Below, piece after piece: positions 1-7,111 of a DNA stretch of 36,217 nt (position 1 is the first letter of the stretch; every line of letters starts with the position of its first letter). The stretch covers positions 1 through 36,217 of the IMG/VR virus record IMGVR_UViG_3300010430_000255; one strand, written 5' to 3'. The position numbers and the translations under genes were made by a program. The notes beneath the pieces were generated by a model that saw only the letters and a program-made list of their open reading frames with translations, made no database searches and was not told where the DNA came from. The stretch comes from a virus.

Positions 1-123
1 CCTGAATGGTCATTCTTTAGTGCAGTTTTAAATGTGGATATAAGTTTGGAACAGTGTCACCATGCAATTCTGTCCAGTGGCCTTTCTTCTTTCTTGAACG
101 TCTGGCAGCTGTGAAGCTGTTCA
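1..123. repeat. Direct terminal repeat, left copy
   Basis: Bases 1-123 are identical to 36095-36217. A repeat of about read or k-mer length at both contig ends is the usual sign of a circular assembly, so the true unit is 36,094 bp. It could also be a real short terminal redundancy of the packaged DNA. It falls inside a glycosyltransferase gene and crosses no gene boundary of note, which favours the assembly explanation. Confidence 0.95.
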
Positions 124-781
124 TGTTGGTGCCTGACTTCAGATCCACAAGGCTGACATGGTCACCAGCCATCTGGTCATCATAGGTCAGTGGCAACACA
201 ACATTCTGCCACTGGTACTGCTTCTGCAATTCCAGCAGCCTTCTGTCAAGAACTGATTCCATCTTCTTATTCTGGACATTGTCAACCAGTCGCCATTGAA
301 GCTGGCGCATAAGCTCAAGACTATACAGCCTTGCAGGACCATACCCAAAAGGAACAGATGGATTGACTTGGCCGGCTTCACCTGTGACCAGATCATAAAA
401 GATACACTGACCAATGCCAACCAGCATGGCACCATCATGCAAGCACTGGACAGCCTTGGTGATGTACCTGGAACTGACAAGGTTATCAGATCCAAGAATG
501 GTGAAGCTGTCAAATTCCTTGTGCTTTATATAGGCAGATGCCACACCATAATTCCACTTTTTTCCAAGCGGGTTATTAGAACATGTCAATATTGTCCATG
601 GTTCATCATCCAGCTTTGTCCAATCATATGGATCAGGATCTTCTGGCGAGTGAACCACGAACGGCCACAGGCTGATTCCAATATCTTCCAGCTGCCAGTT
701 CAGCCACGTGATGTGTTCCACCACCAGCTGTGTCACTTCAGGACGTTTCCAAATAGGTATTAAGGTGGCAATCTTATGCAT
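17..781 (-). CDS. GT-A glycosyltransferase
   Basis: A 254-residue protein with a family-2-like GT-A layout. An N-terminal beta strand and PIWKRPEV segment (residues 9-16) is followed by NNPLGKKWNYG at 69-79, then GSDN at 97-100, which sits where the metal-binding DxD normally is. No signal peptide or membrane segment is visible, so it should act in the cytoplasm and move a sugar from a nucleotide donor to an unknown acceptor. Its start overlaps the end of the portal gene by 8 bases. Its stop lies 3 bases before the start of the next glycosyltransferase across the circle junction (35256-36107). The fold is well supported; donor and acceptor are unknown. Placement with head genes suggests virion or envelope glycan modification. 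Confidence 0.8.
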   Translation of the reverse strand: MHKIATLIPIWKRPEVTQLVVEHITWLNWQLEDIGISLWPFVVHSPEDPDPYDWTKLDDEPWTILTCSNNPLGKKWNYGVASAYIKHKEFDSFTILGSDNLVSSRYITKAVQCLHDGAMLVGIGQCIFYDLVTGEAGQVNPSVPFGYGPARLYSLELMRQLQWRLVDNVQNKKMESVLDRRLLELQKQYQWQNVVLPLTYDDQMAGDHVSLVDLKSGTNMNSFTAARRSRKKKGHWTELHGDTVPNLYPHLKLH

Positions 782-2180
782 GTTGGCCGTTCTTTTTATG
801 CTTCAATGATTCCATCTTCAATTGCTTGTACACATCAAGCAACAGTTTTTCAGCTGCATCTTCATCTGGTTCACTATCCAATGGAATGGTCATTCCTGCT
901 TCTTCCAATGGAATGGTGCCAATACGTGTCAGCAATTCATTGGCTTTGCCACCACGTTCTTTTTCGCCAAGGCTTGTCCTGGCTTCATCAATGGTGATGA
1001 TCTGCTGACCAGCAACTGCCTTGGATAGCCGTTCCATCTTGCTGTTCAGGTCTTCACGTAGCTGCTTGATGTCTGCTTCATCATATGCCAGAATTGCTTC
1101 TGGTGTGTTATACATTGGCATATACCAGCAGGTCATCTGGTCCAGCATCCAGTCAACCAGTGGCAACACCTTCAGCTGAATCAAGGCACTGACAGCTTCC
1201 TTGAAATTTGAATAAGTCTTGTTTGCATTGTCACCAAGTAGTGCAGGATCAATGCCAAGGCCAACTGCAATAATTCTGACCAAGCTGGCCATCTGCTTGT
1301 CAAGCTGTGCATTGTCTGGTGTCATACCATTGGCCTTGAAATCAATACCACCTTCCAGAAGCATTGGCTTTGAATCCTTGCTTCCTTCCTTGTACATATC
1401 ATGCAAGCCATCCTGTGTGCGCTTGAACTGGTCATCACCAAGTTCATCATCTGTGATGAACCAACCTGGAATCCTTCCTTTATGTTGGCTGATGCTGCCT
1501 TGCCAGTCAAGCATGTTGTCATACAGATCCAATGCCTGAAGGATGGATGCCATCAGTGGCCAGCCAGTGTTGTCATCTTGTGGGTTGTACACCTTCAGCC
1601 ACAGGACATCCTTGGCTGGTGCTGACCATCTACGGTTCATCATGTTGATGCCACTGAAGCGTGTGATGTCAAAAGATACTTCATCACGGTCAATCTGCTG
1701 CAGCCTGTCTGGCCTGACAAGTCGCCAGCTGGTTGGCTTGAATGTACCTATCACGCCAAGATTCCAGATGATCATGCTGCCACCAAACATCAGGTGATGA
1801 ATGCCTTCAATGAAGAAGTCAGATGTGGATTGGTCTTTGTTTGGTTTCTTCAGCCGTTCCAGTATTGGATGTGTTGGATCATCAACCATGTCACCTTCTT
1901 TTCCTGGCACTTTCACTTTCACATTCTTCATGATGCTGGCCAAGTTGTATGCAATCAACACAAGTGCTGTGTATGCATACGGGTTGCGCATGCCTTTTTC
2001 AGACAGCTTTTCATATGATGGCCGTGACCAGTAGACTGGCAGACCAATGAAGAAAGAACTGACAGTTGGAAAGGCACTGAAGATGAATGACTTCATACGG
2101 CTGGCCAATCTGGCCACTGGCCTGACAGAATAATCAGCCAGAAAGGTCAAGGCTGATCTGCGTGTTTTACTGCGTTTCAT
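774..2180 (-). CDS. Portal protein (HK97-like)
   Basis: A 468-residue portal protein, the dodecameric ring through which DNA enters the head and to which the tail joins. The C-terminal half carries the typical GIDPALLGDNANKTYSN segment followed by a long helical part, and the N-terminal region has PYAYTALVLIAYNLAS. I place the start at the ATG at 2180 (MKRSKTRRS), because a start at 2330 would run 164 bases into the upstream methyltransferase gene; the remaining overlap is 14 bases. The stop overlaps the next glycosyltransferase by 8 bases, which suggests coupled translation. Terminase lies upstream in the same operon, as usual, but the head protease and capsid are separated from it by a block of sugar-modifying enzymes. 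Confidence 0.92.
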   Translation of the reverse strand: MKRSKTRRSALTFLADYSVRPVARLASRMKSFIFSAFPTVSSFFIGLPVYWSRPSYEKLSEKGMRNPYAYTALVLIAYNLASIMKNVKVKVPGKEGDMVDDPTHPILERLKKPNKDQSTSDFFIEGIHHLMFGGSMIIWNLGVIGTFKPTSWRLVRPDRLQQIDRDEVSFDITRFSGINMMNRRWSAPAKDVLWLKVYNPQDDNTGWPLMASILQALDLYDNMLDWQGSISQHKGRIPGWFITDDELGDDQFKRTQDGLHDMYKEGSKDSKPMLLEGGIDFKANGMTPDNAQLDKQMASLVRIIAVGLGIDPALLGDNANKTYSNFKEAVSALIQLKVLPLVDWMLDQMTCWYMPMYNTPEAILAYDEADIKQLREDLNSKMERLSKAVAGQQIITIDEARTSLGEKERGGKANELLTRIGTIPLEEAGMTIPLDSEPDEDAAEKLLLDVYKQLKMESLKHKKNGQHA

Positions 2181-2760
2181 TGTTTTTCCGTATAGCTGTG
2201 AAAAGAAACCATTGCCAGATTGCCTTCTGCTTGATGGTTGCTGGATCAATGAAAGGCCTGTATCTATCAAGCACTTTCTGCCAACTTTGGAAGTGCCTGA
2301 CATGACCTGGATCATCAAAGGTTGGCACACTGATCACCATCTGACTGCCTTCTGGAATCAGTGAAAAGATACGCAGATCATCCTTGATGTGTTCTAAAAC
2401 TTCCAAGCATACAAAGCAACCACCTGGTGGAATTGTGTTTCCAAGTGTCATCTGTCCAAGATCAGATTGGAAGAATTGGAACTGGCCACCATGGCCAAGC
2501 TTCTTCTTTGCCATGAAGATGGCAGCTTCACTGAAGTCATATCCAATGTACATTTCTGGTGGATTGGTCACCTTCATGGCTTGGCCAAAGTGGCCACCAC
2601 CACATCCAAGGTCAATGACAAGTGGTGACTTTTCAGGCACCATCAGTGCAGCCTGTTCATACAGTCTGGTCCTGACTCTGCTGATCTGGTTCCAGTTTTT
2701 CTTCCACTTCTGACTGGTCCATTGCTGGTCATAATAGTTGCTGTCTTGCTCTTTACCCAT
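2167..2760 (-). CDS. Class I SAM-dependent methyltransferase
   Basis: A 197-residue protein with a Rossmann-type methyltransferase core: motif I VIDLGCGGGHFG (about residues 48-59), an acidic-loop strand MYIGYDFSEAA, and CLEVLEHIKDDL after strand 4. This is the Methyltransf_11/23 type, whose members often act on small molecules, sugars or lipids; it has none of the DNA-methylase catalytic motifs. The leader has GAAGGA about 8 bases before the ATG, one of the few plausible Shine-Dalgarno sites here. It overlaps both the small gene upstream (8 bases) and the portal gene downstream (14 bases). Its place beside the glycosyltransferase block makes sugar O-methylation a reasonable guess, but the substrate is not shown by the sequence. 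Confidence 0.8.
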   Translation of the reverse strand: MGKEQDSNYYDQQWTSQKWKKNWNQISRVRTRLYEQAALMVPEKSPLVIDLGCGGGHFGQAMKVTNPPEMYIGYDFSEAAIFMAKKKLGHGGQFQFFQSDLGQMTLGNTIPPGGCFVCLEVLEHIKDDLRIFSLIPEGSQMVISVPTFDDPGHVRHFQSWQKVLDRYRPFIDPATIKQKAIWQWFLFTAIRKNNETQ

Positions 2761-2950
2761 AATATTTTTCCTTCAAGGTTTTAACGGTTTCCTGAATGGT
2801 TGGCACCTGTGGAAAGTTGACACATTCATCACAGGTATGGTCTTCACCCCACATCAATTTGTGGTCCTGATATATGGCCTCACGCCAAGACCAGTTCTTG
2901 ATGAAGGCTTGCACCAATGCTTCTGCATATCGCTTGTCAACATCCTTCAT
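2753..2950 (-). CDS. Small hypothetical protein with a Cys pair
   Basis: A 65-residue charged protein with a single HTCDEC segment near residue 38 and a C-terminal helix. The Cys-x2-Cys pair alone is not enough for a zinc finger. The ATG overlaps the stop of the upstream gene in an ATGA junction (2947-2950), and the stop overlaps the methyltransferase start by 8 bases, so it is a coupled member of the late operon. I do not recognise the family. Confidence 0.6.
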   Translation of the reverse strand: MKDVDKRYAEALVQAFIKNWSWREAIYQDHKLMWGEDHTCDECVNFPQVPTIQETVKTLKEKYYG

Positions 2951-3216
2951 GAATTCAAAGCCTGATACTGTGTGAATAGCAAGCTGATGGTGCCATCATC
3001 ATCAAAGCATTTTTCATCAACACAGTCATGGTCAATGCCATACTTCTTGATGTGTGCTTCATGAATGGCCATCCTTTCAAGATAGCCGGCCAACAAAGGC
3101 ATCAGCATCTGTTTTTCCATGGCTTTCCGCATTGCCTGAACCAGTTCATGATCTGGGTCTGTTTCAATCAGGCCAAGCAGGAATTCCAAATGTTCATTCT
3201 TTCCTTGTAGCATCAT
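2947..3216 (-). CDS. Hypothetical helical protein
   Basis: An 89-residue protein, probably all alpha, with acidic stretches and a Cys-containing segment DCVDEKCFDDDG near its C-terminus. I choose the ATG at 3216 rather than one farther upstream, because this ATG overlaps the stop of the preceding gene as ATGA, the junction used throughout this operon. The next ATG at 3213 is also possible. Its family is unknown. Genes between terminase and portal in such phages are often dispensable or carry packaging accessories, but nothing here shows the role. Confidence 0.6.
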   Translation of the reverse strand: MMLQGKNEHLEFLLGLIETDPDHELVQAMRKAMEKQMLMPLLAGYLERMAIHEAHIKKYGIDHDCVDEKCFDDDGTISLLFTQYQALNS

Positions 3217-3437
3217 GACTTCAGTGTTGTTGGACCAACATTGTTGACTGGTCTGGTTGGATTCTTGGCCTGTGCTTTTCGCCATGCCTTCATCTTGTGT
3301 GCTTTACAGCAGTACTTTGGTGGCCTTCTATAGTTGATAAAATAGAAGAACTCGCCACACCATTCACACTTCATGCGCCACATTTGACGGCTGACAATCC
3401 AGACCATTCCTGGAATTCTTTTCATACTCTTTTTCAT
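3213..3437 (-). CDS. Small zinc-binding protein (late)
   Basis: A 74-residue basic protein. CEWCGEFFYF is followed after 9 residues by KYCCKAHKMKAWRKA, giving a Cys-x2-Cys plus Cys-x2-His type zinc site (treble-clef or MYND-like). The early gene at 9475-9810 has the same pattern (CECCGQSF, then VYCNKRCKTLA), so the two may be distant relatives. Such small phage zinc proteins often bind nucleic acid or protein partners. The stop overlaps the next start as ATGA. A stable hairpin lies just upstream (3446-3476). The exact role is not known. Confidence 0.6.
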   Translation of the reverse strand: MKKSMKRIPGMVWIVSRQMWRMKCEWCGEFFYFINYRRPPKYCCKAHKMKAWRKAQAKNPTRPVNNVGPTTLKS

Positions 3438-3445
3438 AGTTCATG

Positions 3446-3476
3446 GCCAAGCAGCCAGTCAGGCCGGCTGCTTGGC
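3446..3476 (-). terminator. Intra-operon hairpin
   Basis: GCCAAGCAGCC (3446-3456) and GGCTGCTTGGC (3466-3476) form a perfect 11-bp stem around a 9-base loop. On the transcribed minus strand the stem is not followed by a clean T run, so it may be an attenuator, a processing site or an mRNA-stabilising structure rather than a full terminator. It separates the terminase-proximal genes from the small genes before portal. Confidence 0.55.
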
Positions 3477-3487
3477 ATTATAAGGCA

Positions 3488-3856
3488 TTAGAGTGCAGAA
3501 TATTGATGGCCTTGTTGTACTGCCTTTTGATGTACAGGTGGATCAATATCAGGGTTCTGGTCTTCTGTCCAGTACCGTCTGTGTGTGCTGTCCTCCGTGA
3601 ACCTGCAGCTGACACGCTCCATCTTGAATCCATTGGTTATGTGTTCAGCTGTCAGATCCACCTTGGCATTCAGTTCCTTGATTTCTGCCATGTATTCCTT
3701 CTTGATGGCATCCAGTTCATTCTTCTTGTTGACAATGTCACGCACCATCTGTGCAGACTGCTGGCCAAGTGCCAAGATTTCATCATCATTGAAGGTGTAC
3801 TTCAGCATGATTGATTCAATTGGCAGCTGGTCTGCCTGTGCTGTTTTCTTCTTCAT
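3488..3856 (-). CDS. Hypothetical coiled-coil protein
   Basis: A 122-residue protein. Residues 20-75 are a likely coiled coil rich in Lys, Glu, Gln and Asp (for example MVRDIVNKKNELDAIKKEY). A polar C-terminal tail rich in Asp, His and Gln follows. It starts at the ATG at 3856 with a basic MKKKTAQ head and lies 18 bases after the terminase large subunit start-side neighbour in the late operon, before the hairpin at 3446-3476. No known family recognised. A scaffold-like or packaging accessory role would fit its place and make-up, but this is only inference. Confidence 0.6.
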   Translation of the reverse strand: MKKKTAQADQLPIESIMLKYTFNDDEILALGQQSAQMVRDIVNKKNELDAIKKEYMAEIKELNAKVDLTAEHITNGFKMERVSCRFTEDSTHRRYWTEDQNPDIDPPVHQKAVQQGHQYSAL

Positions 3857-3874
3857 GGTATCATTGATTGATTG

Positions 3875-5293
3875 TTAAAATGATCTGCCACCTGGTGTTG
3901 GTCGCAAGCCGAGTTCCATATATTTACGGTTGGCCATTGCCAGTGACATCAGGCCATCATCATGTTCGCCTTCAGGCACACCATACCAGACCTTGCCAAC
4001 CTTGTTGTAATGTCTTTCAACCATCTGCAATTCTGCCTTCATCCTTGTATCATAGATGGCAATGTCACCATCATCAATGCTGAATTCCAGATCCTTCAAC
4101 ATCAGATGCCTGTTGCCAGATGGTCCTGGTGAAAACTTGATGCCTTCCACCTTCTTGCACTTCTGTTGAAGCAGGATCAGAAGGCCTTCACCAATTCCAG
4201 TTTCATCCACCAGACATGGCTTGTTGCCAACAATCTTCTTGATCCTTGCAATCTGTGCATGCCAGCCAAGGCCTTTGAATCTGACTGATGTGGTCTGACA
4301 TCCATGCCTGTCCAATCCAGTGATCCACGTATAATCTTGCTTATCACCAAAGTCAATTCCATAACACACAGTTGGATCAGCTGATGGTTCATCCAACATC
4401 ATGTCTTCAATCTGCTGAATACCAAAAGGATTGCCACCATCTTCACTGGCTTCTGCCATGTACAGCTGCAGGAAGTCTTCTTCCTTCATGATGCGCTTGG
4501 CAGCATCAACTGTCTTCTGGTCAATGACACCACCAGCAATGGCATCCAGTGCAGTCAGCTTGTGATATGACAGTTCTTCATCTTCCTTCTTTTCAGCTTT
4601 TCTGGCCAAGAAGTAACACCAATTATTCCTGCCTTTCACATTGCCAATCAGCTTGGCCTTTCCTTTGGTAGCAGTCAATGTGGTATAAATAGCTGTCCAA
4701 GCTGATTCACGCCACCTGGTTGCTTCATCACCAACCACGGCCATGACATCTTCACCATACAGGTTGTCAGGTTTATCAGCTGACCTGAAGACCAAGGTGG
4801 CACCACCAACAACAATTTCACGCTTGGATTCATATGCCTTGTATGGCGTAGGTTCAGCAACCTTGATGTACTTACCCTGATACATGATGAATCCATCAAG
4901 CCTACGCTTGGCACGATTGAAGGCCATCATACTGGTTGCATAGACCGTGGCCACCCACCAAAAATTTCCATACCCTGTGTCACATGCTTCCTTCAGAAGC
5001 CATTCCAGATGTGACATTGTCTTCCCTGCCTTGGTGGTGGCTTCTGTCACAGTTATCCTTGCAGGATCAGTGACAATGGCCATCTGCTTTGGATACATCT
5101 TGTGCATCTCAAAAGGCACAGTCTGAACAAGGTCTTCTTCTTTCTGTGGTTTCTTCTTGTGCAGTTTGTCGATCCAGATCTGATTCCTGTCAAGGTGATC
5201 AAGATCCATGGACCACTGAAAGCCCTTGATCATGTGCAGCAGTGGTGCCAGCCATAGACCAAGAATGTCACGTTGGAGACTAGAAGCTGTCAT
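3875..5293 (-). CDS. Terminase large subunit
   Basis: A 472-residue packaging motor with an ATPase and a nuclease domain. The P-loop is ATTKAGKT at residues 85-92, an unusual form in which the first Gly is replaced; the Walker B strand MAVVGDEATRW starts at 184. The nuclease half has the Asp-bearing strands YGIDFGDKQDYT and CLVDETGIGEGL, and GEHDDGLMSLAMA close to the C-terminus. It drives DNA into the prohead and cuts the concatemer, docking on the portal. The start overlaps the small-subunit stop as ATGA. The first 50 or so residues are an N-terminal extension before the usual core, so a later start cannot be excluded. Confidence 0.92.
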   Translation of the reverse strand: MTASSLQRDILGLWLAPLLHMIKGFQWSMDLDHLDRNQIWIDKLHKKKPQKEEDLVQTVPFEMHKMYPKQMAIVTDPARITVTEATTKAGKTMSHLEWLLKEACDTGYGNFWWVATVYATSMMAFNRAKRRLDGFIMYQGKYIKVAEPTPYKAYESKREIVVGGATLVFRSADKPDNLYGEDVMAVVGDEATRWRESAWTAIYTTLTATKGKAKLIGNVKGRNNWCYFLARKAEKKEDEELSYHKLTALDAIAGGVIDQKTVDAAKRIMKEEDFLQLYMAEASEDGGNPFGIQQIEDMMLDEPSADPTVCYGIDFGDKQDYTWITGLDRHGCQTTSVRFKGLGWHAQIARIKKIVGNKPCLVDETGIGEGLLILLQQKCKKVEGIKFSPGPSGNRHLMLKDLEFSIDDGDIAIYDTRMKAELQMVERHYNKVGKVWYGVPEGEHDDGLMSLAMANRKYMELGLRPTPGGRSF

Positions 5294-5721
5294 GTCACAC
5301 CATCTTGCATTCCAAATGTCAGGTGAAGCTGTTTCCTGTTCAGGTCATAACTGAAGACAATCTTCATGATTTCAGCAAAGGCCAGAAGGTCTTCTGCCTT
5401 TGGCATATTACTGCCAGCTGTCATGATGGTGGTCAGGTGATTGGCAGCCTTCAGCATGCCTGAAATTGTCCTGGCAATATCATCAGGAAGACTGACACCT
5501 TCAACAATGGAAAGCCTATAGGCGACAATACTCGCCAATTCAGGTTCATCAATGGCTTGTTTTCTGTATCGCTGAATGGTACGCATGCCAACACCAAACT
5601 TGTCTGCAGCTGCTTCATCACCATGGAATACTGCATACAGAATGGCATCAGCCTTTTCTTCCTGTTTCCTCTTCTTGACCACTGACTGTGGTTGGCCTGT
5701 TTTCTTCTTTCTTGCTGGCAT
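5290..5721 (-). CDS. Terminase small subunit
   Basis: A 143-residue protein with a basic N-terminus (MPARKKKTGQ) and a helix-turn-helix near residues 35-55 (AAADKFGVGMRTIQRYRKQ), followed by helices that could form the oligomer. Directly upstream of and coupled to the large subunit by an ATGA overlap, the classic TerS position. It would recognise the packaging site and hand the DNA to the motor. I prefer the ATG at 5721 to the TTG at 5730 because the latter would overlap the upstream gene and has a poor start codon. It could instead be another DNA-binding protein, but context makes TerS likely. Confidence 0.75.
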   Translation of the reverse strand: MPARKKKTGQPQSVVKKRKQEEKADAILYAVFHGDEAAADKFGVGMRTIQRYRKQAIDEPELASIVAYRLSIVEGVSLPDDIARTISGMLKAANHLTTIMTAGSNMPKAEDLLAFAEIMKIVFSYDLNRKQLHLTFGMQDGVT

Positions 5722-5722
5722 G

Positions 5723-5986
5723 CTAGTCAATCACAAAGAAGTCAAAAAACCAAGACACGTATACCTGGATTGGAAGGCCGGCCAAGTGAAGGATCCACAG
5801 AAGCCATGCAATGCCATATGCTAGAAGAATAATCCAGCCACACATCAGCACCATGTATGGCACCATCTTGTGTCTTTGTCTCAAGTCATCAATGTGCTTG
5901 AATATCGCTTTGAAGTGCAGCAAGGAAAGACCAGACACCACTATTGCTGCTGAAGTTGTCAGCCACATGAACCAGTTCATCATCAT
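5723..5986 (-). CDS. Small two-helix membrane protein
   Basis: An 87-residue protein with two hydrophobic segments, about residues 5-25 (WLTTSAAIVVSGLSLLHF) and 42-65 (VPYMVLMCGWIILLAYGIAW), separated by a short basic loop (DDLRQRHK). Several start codons in a row (GTG GTG ATG ATG ATG) precede the first Asn, so the exact start between 5992 and 5980 is open. It is the first gene of the minus-strand block. Length and topology fit a holin or another small membrane protein, but no family signature is visible and no endolysin is found beside it. Confidence 0.6.
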   Translation of the reverse strand: MMMNWFMWLTTSAAIVVSGLSLLHFKAIFKHIDDLRQRHKMVPYMVLMCGWIILLAYGIAWLLWILHLAGLPIQVYVSWFFDFFVID

Positions 5987-6133
5987 CACCACGTGTTATA
6001 TTCTGAATAAGGTAACACTTCCGTAACTTTATTTTCAAAAAAAAGTTCTCAAGCCTGAAACCATATGGTTCAGGTGAAGTACATACAATAAATCATGCCT
6101 TTATTGTTCTTCATTTTAACCATTCAGAATATC
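5987..6133. promoter_or_regulatory. Divergent control region
   Basis: A 140-base A/T-rich region between the two divergent blocks, so it must hold promoters for both directions. It contains CCGTAACTTTATT at 6021-6033 (a close copy, CGGTAACTTTATT, lies at 9388-9400), an A8 run at 6037-6044, an imperfect inverted repeat at 6054-6074, and TACATACAATAAATC just before an ATG at 6095. Read on the minus strand it also carries ATTCAGAATAT ahead of the first late gene, matching the plus-strand leaders. Confidence 0.6.
6054..6074. promoter_or_regulatory. Candidate operator (inverted repeat)
   Basis: Arms CCTGAA and TTCAGG flank ACCATATGG, giving a near-perfect dyad with one unpaired A. It sits midway in the divergent region, where a regulator could control both blocks. 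Shorter TGAA-N4-TTCA dyads at 10683-10694, 12656-12667 and 32626-32639 may be half-strength relatives. Confidence 0.45.
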
Positions 6134-6136
6134 ATG
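6116..6136 (+). promoter_or_regulatory. Conserved 5-prime leader, copy 1
   Basis: TTAACCATTCAGAATATC followed directly by ATG. The same 21 bases occur exactly at 6596-6616 and 12689-12709, and shortened or diverged forms precede other genes. This copy decides the start of the first early gene at 6134 rather than at the in-frame ATG at 6095. It has no Shine-Dalgarno sequence. Confidence 0.75.
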
Positions 6137-6577
6137 ACCAACCAAGAAGCCTTGGCCTATCAGCACACACATCAGGATTGCCTTGACAGACTCCAATCTG
6201 TTCTTCCTGGCATGGACATCACAGCCGGCCTTGCACAGATCATTTCATTGCTGGCCACCATCAATCTTGTGTTCCATTGGGACAAGGTAGAACCTACCAA
6301 TGAAGATGACATCACCATCTTCTATGGCTGGATTCCTGACAGGACCAATCCAAGGAAAGACATCAGCAACAGCATTGGATCATCACCAATGCACGCTGCA
6401 CTGATCTGCATATTGGATTGTTATGACCTTCAACAGACCATCATCAACAAGAGAAGAAAGAAGGCCATGACTTCATTTCATCAGAAGATGGCCGATGCAT
6501 TTAGAGAAGAAGGCCTGACTGAACGTGCTGAAGAAGTACTGAAGCATGCCAAGGAACACGGCCATGACATCAAGTAA
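6134..6577 (+). CDS. Hypothetical early protein
   Basis: A 147-residue soluble protein, the first gene of the plus-strand block. The start is placed at 6134 because the conserved leader ends exactly there; an in-frame ATG at 6095 would make the leader part of the coding sequence. The N-terminal half is mixed alpha/beta; the C-terminal third is a charged helix (KRRKKAMTSFHQKMADAF). I recognise no family. First genes in early blocks often code for host takeover or anti-defence factors, but nothing specific supports that here. Confidence 0.65.
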   Translation: MTNQEALAYQHTHQDCLDRLQSVLPGMDITAGLAQIISLLATINLVFHWDKVEPTNEDDITIFYGWIPDRTNPRKDISNSIGSSPMHAALICILDCYDLQQTIINKRRKKAMTSFHQKMADAFREEGLTERAEEVLKHAKEHGHDIK

Positions 6578-6595
6578 TCATTAAACCTTTCACCT

Positions 6596-6616
6596 TTAAC
6601 CATTCAGAATATCATG
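6596..6616 (+). promoter_or_regulatory. Conserved 5-prime leader, copy 2
   Basis: An exact copy of the 21-base leader at 6116-6136, ending in the ATG at 6614. It is preceded by ATTAAACCTTTCACC in the 36-base gap after the previous gene, which may hold a promoter. Confidence 0.75.
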
Positions 6617-7111
6617 CCTAACAACCAACGTTTTTCAATCTACAGAATACCAAGGCCAGCTGATGCCAAAAGCATGGCCACCATGTTCACAGGTGGAGTA
6701 CCACAGACCTTGGCCACACTGGCCAGCTTCCTGACTGTGTACAAGTCACTTCCAATCCTTGGATACTTCAACCAGTTACGCCATGACTTCATGTTGTGGA
6801 TGATTGATTGCAAGAAGGCCGGCACAATTCCACACGTGTACATTGACATCAGTGGTCCATGTGTTAACTGGTACAGGTCTGACACTGGTGAAATCATCTT
6901 CAGAACTACCATCCACACTGACCGATACCTGATGAAGACTGTGCACTTTGCTGCCAGCTTTGGTGTCATCATTGACAATGCATGGCATGGTGACCGTGGT
7001 GAAAGATCAGGAACAGGCTGGTGGTATGATGTCCCTGAACGTGATCCAATGATCAGCATTCCATTCACTGACCTTTCAACCAGTACACAACAGGTGGCAC
7101 AGCATGCTTAA
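6614..7111 (+). CDS. Hypothetical early protein
   Basis: A 165-residue protein beginning right after a conserved leader. It has a hydrophobic helix near residues 30-45 (LATLASFLTVYKSLPIL), a beta-rich middle with HVYIDISGPCVNWYRSDTG, and a Trp-rich GTGWWYDVPERDP near residue 135. There is no clear membrane segment and no known motif. Its stop overlaps the next gene by 8 bases (ATGCTTAA), so the two are probably translated together. Function unknown. Confidence 0.65.
   Translation: MPNNQRFSIYRIPRPADAKSMATMFTGGVPQTLATLASFLTVYKSLPILGYFNQLRHDFMLWMIDCKKAGTIPHVYIDISGPCVNWYRSDTGEIIFRTTIHTDRYLMKTVHFAASFGVIIDNAWHGDRGERSGTGWWYDVPERDPMISIPFTDLSTSTQQVAQHA

Noticed and set aside
2181-2330. Longer start for the portal at 2330
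   Set aside because: It would overlap the methyltransferase by 164 bases; the ATG at 2180 gives the usual short overlap and a basic start.
6037-6044. A8 run as a frameshift site
   Set aside because: It lies in the non-coding divergent region.
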